Shown here in pieces: positions 59,701 to 64,000 of a stretch of 64,000 bases of DNA. Source of the DNA: Nematostella vectensis (lineage: Eukaryota > Cnidaria > Anthozoa > Actiniaria > Edwardsiidae). A program made the translations under genes and the position numbers. The DNA lies in NCBI RefSeq assembly GCF_932526225.1, contig NC_064041.1:14106951-14170950 (forward strand). The letters are read 5' to 3'. The notes below the pieces were generated by a model. It saw nothing but the letters and a program-made list of their open reading frames with translations, did not search any database and was not told where the DNA came from. The number at the start of each line of letters is the position of its first letter. Position 1 is the stretch's first letter.

Positions 59701-62490
59701 GGTCTGGTATCCATACTCGATCACCTTCTGCTAACTCCTCCCCCTCTGCAACTCTGTGTCTGCGGTCATAGTCTTCCCGCATTTCTCTTCTGTACTCTCT
59801 TTCTCTCTTTCTCACTACATCATTGTCTGGGAGTTGAGGTTTCAACTCGTCAGGGTGGCACGGTACTCTCGTTTTTAGTTTGCGACCCATACTTAGCTGT
59901 GATGGAAAATATCCGTTGTGAACCGGTGTGTTTCTGTAGCTTAGAAGAGCGAGGTACTCGTCATCGCACTTCTTCAGAAAGTTCTTTATTGTCTCGACGG
60001 CTCATTCCGATTCGCCATTTGACTGGGCGTACCGAGGTGATGAAGTTATGTGATCGGATACCCATGTTGCCGCAATCTTGTTGAACTCTGCAGAGGCGAA
60101 CTGTGGTCCGTTGTCGGTAACTAAGATATCTGGGATTCCATGTCGACTAAAGGCATTCTTCATCTTGTTTACTGTATCACAGGCTGTTACATTCTTGCTC
60201 ACCAAGTATATTTCGATATCGCGCGAATAGTAGTCGATTATGTGCAGGTAGTGTCGGCCTTCATGTTGGAAGAAGTCTGCTCCGAGTTTGGACCACGGTC
60301 GCTCTGGGAAATCTGTTCCCTTCATCGGTTCTATACGTTCTTTCCGATATTTTTCGCAGGTGGCACAATTGCGAACCATCTCTTCAATTTGTTTGGAGAT
60401 TCCGGGCCACCAAACGGACGATGCTGCATTGTCCCGTGTCTTGGATATGCCTTGGTGACCATCATGTAGGTATCGTAAGATATCTGGCCTGAGACTCGAC
60501 GGAATTACAAGTCTTCGTCCCCTCATCAATAGGTCTTCGTGGGTGGATAAGCTTCCTCTTTCACCCCAGTATTTCTTCGCGGGCCCATAGAGCTTCTGTT
60601 TGGTTTCTGGCCCCCCATTCTGTACGTAATGCATCACGACTTTCAATGCGTCGTCTCTCTTCAGCTCTTACCGTATTTCCTCTAGTTTCTTGTCGGATGC
60701 TGGCAGGTGTAGCAGTATGGTATTCACATAACAGTCTGCTTCAGCGTACAGGTGGTCAGACTGGCACGACGTCTCAGACCTCTTTTCGTTTAGTGGGCAC
60801 CTAGATAGTGCATCTGCGGTATAAAGTTCCTTGCCTGGAACGTGCCGAGTATCAAAATCGTACCTCATCAGCCTCATTCTGAAACGCTGTATGCGTACCG
60901 GCAGCTCATCGATCATCTTGGAAGTAAACAGGGGTACAAGGGGCTTGTGGTCTGTTTTGACAGTGAACTTCATGCCTACCAATAAATCGGACCAGTGCTC
61001 TAGGGCCCACGTGGTTGCTAATGCCTCTTTTTCTATCTGTGCGTATCTGCACTCGGTGTTTGTCATAGATCTGCTTGCATATGCAACAGGACGCATTTCT
61101 CCGGATGGCTGCTTCTGCCTGAGTACTGCCCCCAATCCAAAGCTGCCTGCATCCGCGGAGACTACAATCTCTTTCTCGGGGCTATACAGTGCAAGCACTC
61201 TCTCTGAAGCCATTTCTTCTTTCAAGTCATCGAAGGCATCATCTTGCGCCTTGCCCCAAACCCATGCGCTATTCTTCTTAAGCAGGTCGCGAAGTGGTTG
61301 CGTCCTCTCTGCTAGATTGGAACAGAACTTCATTAGTTGGTTCACCATCCCGAGAAATCGTCTCAGGCTAGGGATGTCCCTAGGTTCATCCATGTCGACG
61401 ATAGCTTTCACCTTGGCGGGATTTTTCTTGATCCCCTCGTTATCGATCACCTGTCCAAGGTACTCAATCTTCTTCTCTGAGAACTTACACTTGTCTGGGT
61501 TCAGTGTCATGCCGATTTCCGTGATGCGTTGAAGGACGGCAGCCAAGTCTCTTATCGTGCTCCGCTTGGTCTTTTCCAACGACCAGGATGTCGTCCATAT
61601 GACATAGTGTGCCTTCTATTCCATCCAGCTCCTGGTCCATTTTCTTCTGAAAGTATTCCGGTGCAGAGGAGATTCCGTATGGCAGACGGCGAAACATATA
61701 CCGCCCAAAAGGAGTGATAAAGGTAGTAAGCTTAGCGCTTTCCTCGCTTAAGGGAACTTGGTGGAAGCCTGAGTTAGCGTCAAGTTTGGAGTAGATCGAT
61801 CCTTTGGATATGTTTCCGAGAGTCTCTTCCACTTTAGGCATTTGGTATACTTCTCTTCTGACTTCTTTGTTGAGCTTCGTGAGGTCGACGCATATTCGCA
61901 CGGTTCCATTTGGCTTTGGTACCACTACTATAAAACTGTTCAGCATCAGTTACTGTTTTAAATTTGCTCTTCATATAGGTAACAACTCTCTGTCGTACTG
62001 GTCCCCCTACAAAAGAAAAGCAGAAATATGTACGCTGTTCTAAAGGTTGTATCTTTATTGGGGGCTACTTATTCCTTGTTCACATTAGTACTGTGCAAGT
62101 AAACAGTAGGAGTATCCCACAAATAAGACATTATTATGCAAGCATCATCAAACAACGCAGATAAAAACTAAAAGAGAGAGAAATACCAAGGGTCCCAGGA
62201 ACTAACACCTTTCCCTATGGTGCTGGGCCCATTCATACTGCGCAATATATTTTTTACAAATCAATAATTATTCTATTTACCTTTGCAGGTGTAAGTGGTG
62301 CCAGCATGACTTGCTATAAAGTTGGCAGCTTCCAACCAATACTTCGATTTCGTATTTACCGATGGCCACTCTGTAGCTGTGGGCTGCAAGTCTTTGTGCC
62401 GGGCAACAAACTGGACCAAGGCAATGTCCTCCTTTATTAGCCAAATATTATTCGACTGTTTTGGGGATTTTAGGCGTAATAAAGGGGATG
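56715..62490 (-). pseudogene. Decayed multi-exon gene interrupted by a Ty3/gypsy remnant (unit 2)
   Basis: Exons in transcript order: up to 62281 (the trihelix-like segment), the exon remnant from about 61932, then across the retroelement 59081-58758, 58461-58327, 58217-58131, 57967-57895 and about 57810-57135, and a shortened last exon. The ACEKK-region frame change is shared with unit 1, so it predates the duplication. The 20-bp local duplication of unit 1 is absent, and here the frame runs LLKKRQCATHVLVFM. The last exon has lost about 20 bp that unit 1 keeps. Confidence 0.7.
59082..61931 (-). mobile_element. Ty3/gypsy element, gag and 5' LTR deleted (unit 2)
   Basis: The 3' LTR (59082-59219) follows the same target site ACAAG. 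The pol region is kept up to the early RT (PNGTVRICVDLTKLNKEV) and then joins host sequence at about 61931 (cactactat|aaaactgttcagc). Relative to unit 1, 38113-40015 is missing. RNase H has a canonical in-frame segment that unit 1 lacks (EPRDIPSLRRFLG). The integrase has an Arg to stop change right after NGESE (about 60002). Confidence 0.92.
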
Positions 62491-63841
62491 ATTTCCCACG
62501 AAGACCACAGGGGTGGCTCGGTCTTTTGGGTGAAACATTACTTCCCTATGGAAGAAAGACAAAATTCGCTTGGTTAAGATTTTTCTAAAATATTTTTCTG
62601 ATGCATGCATTCAAAACATTATTTTATTCTTCTGGTATTTCTACTATAAGATTAAAAGGGAAGTTCGATATGATCTTTATCAACTGTAAAGTTCGAATAA
62701 GTTACACTTGATTTAACCTATCGAGTGTAAAATTCATAATAAATGTTGGTTGTCATTACTACGTGTATGAGTTATTAGTCACATCAAATCCTCAGAGGAA
62801 TATGGTCAAGGAAGAGGAGAATGAATTTATTACATGCGGCAATATATTGGATAAAAAAGGCGTCTTCTGTTTTACAAAACAGCATTTCGCATGAAATGCA
62901 CTCTCATTTCGTGTCCCCGAAACAAAAGCTGCACATCTGTACCCGACCCATCGAGTCCTCAGGTAATGATTTCCGAAACGCCACCATTTTCACTATTTCC
63001 TGAAAAGGGCGAGGCAAGGGGATACGTACGTACTTTCAGGCTACATACAGGGTCTCAGGGGAGTTATTGCCAATTGGGTGCATGCGCGAAGAACGGGGGG
63101 GAGCCAATAATACTCTGCACTCTGAATTACTGCTCATAGTAATGATAAACGCATAATATTAGCTTTTAAAGTGTCATCTAGTAAATCTAGTGACAAACAA
63201 GCTTTCAGAGAGCAAAATTTACCCACCCCTCCCCCCAAATTTCCGAGGTAAAAAAATTCTAGCGCTGTTGTGAAGCTTGTCACCTAAACAAACTTATAAA
63301 GTCAAAAGAGGCATTATAATCTGAGAAACAGAACCAAAACATGAAAAATCCACTACTTTTTAGTTTTGGGGAAACGTGTCAAAAAACGGTCGCCAAGGTA
63401 ACATGGAGCGTTTCCTAGGCATGTCAATGGCATCAAAACGTCCGCAGATAGTTTTTAGGAAAAGACAACAAGTTTTAGCCTTTTAGCTGCTATCACAAGT
63501 TATAGCAATTTCCCCGGAGGGGGGGCTTAAAGAGCCCCCCCCCCCCCCCCCACCCTCCAATTATGAATAGGGTTAACTGTATATACGGCAAGATATAATT
63601 TTTCACCAACTGATTCCCGGAGGACATTTGGCGGTTTAGTCGAACTAAGCTATGAGGTGTTGATGTTTGTCCTCATGCCAAAGAAGAATGCATAAGGAAA
63701 CAAGTGACACGATTTTAGAGGAAGGGGGGGGGGGGGGCTACGTAATTTTTCATTATTAGAATCTTATTTTAAGGACGCCTTTTTCGTATTGAACAGTCAC
63801 CTGTTTTATTTATTTGTTGTTTTTTTAAATACCGTATTTTT
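62491..63841. other. Non-coding tail of unit 2
   Basis: Counterpart of 40571-41932; only homopolymer lengths and a few bases differ. Confidence 0.5.
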
Positions 63842-64000
63842 TCGATTAGACCAAGGGAGCTTGAGATACTTTCTCAGAAAATCCAACTCAAGTTTTGAAA
63901 GAATAATGACAAAGTTTACTTGCTACCGTGATTTAATGGTGCGGTGTGTATTTTTTTTTTCAACTGCGGCGGTCATTGCTAAAGAATTTTTACATTTTAT
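63842..64000. repeat. Start of segmental duplication unit 3
   Basis: Repeats 41933-42092 nearly base for base (cgattagaccaagggagctt..., then caactgcggcggtcattgc), so the array continues beyond the window. Confidence 0.85.

Larger units (their letters stand above)
41933..63841. repeat. Segmental duplication unit 2 (about 21.9 kb)
   Basis: Same genes and order as unit 1. Main differences: three deletions (after about 46857, at about 55941, and at about 61931), one Penelope-like insertion or replacement (about 51113-51950), and a greatly enlarged 36-bp array (52932-55791). Confidence 0.9.

Overview
The window is animal genomic DNA and looks anthozoan, most likely a sea anemone. The evidence is split genes with GT-AG introns, a serine protease joined to a ShKT domain, cholinesterase-type esterases, an adenylate-kinase repeat gene, and many families of short inverted-repeat elements, minisatellites and homopolymer G runs. 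The species cannot be fixed from the sequence alone.

Layout: 1-4180 holds the 3' part of a multi-domain adenylate kinase gene on the + strand. A broken rhodopsin-type GPCR lies at 6506-7298. A 66-bp satellite fills 7305-9085. Two sulfotransferase-like genes follow, one truncated (10308-10895) and one intact (13248-13949).

From about 14.03 kb the window is a tandem segmental array. The same marker (pattern cgattagaccaagggagctt) sits at about 10974, 14035, 41933 and 63842. Unit 1 (about 14.03-41.93 kb) and unit 2 (about 41.93-63.84 kb) hold the same genes in the same order, all on the minus strand: an elastase-like protease with a ShKT tail, a membrane-anchored carboxylesterase/cholinesterase-like protein, and a decayed multi-exon gene with a Ty3/gypsy element inside one of its exons. 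Unit 3 starts at the right edge. The units differ mainly by large indels. Unit 2 lacks about 4.2 kb after the protease (with a templated filler at the junction), about 1.2 kb carrying an EGF-domain gene and half of a hammerhead palindrome, and about 1.9 kb carrying gag and the 5' LTR. Unit 2 gained a Penelope-like element in the esterase intron and expanded a 36-bp satellite from about 8 to about 77 copies.

The most unusual object is an almost perfect palindrome of about 316 bp at 30671-30986. Each arm encodes a complete type I hammerhead ribozyme core, one per strand, directly beside the 36-bp satellite. Unit 2 keeps one arm, with changes at two positions next to the catalytic core. A second, weaker hammerhead-like motif lies at the 3' end of the Penelope-like fragment. 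The protease and esterase pairs look like recent paralogues. Both esterases are intact, but the ShKT domain is open only in unit 1.
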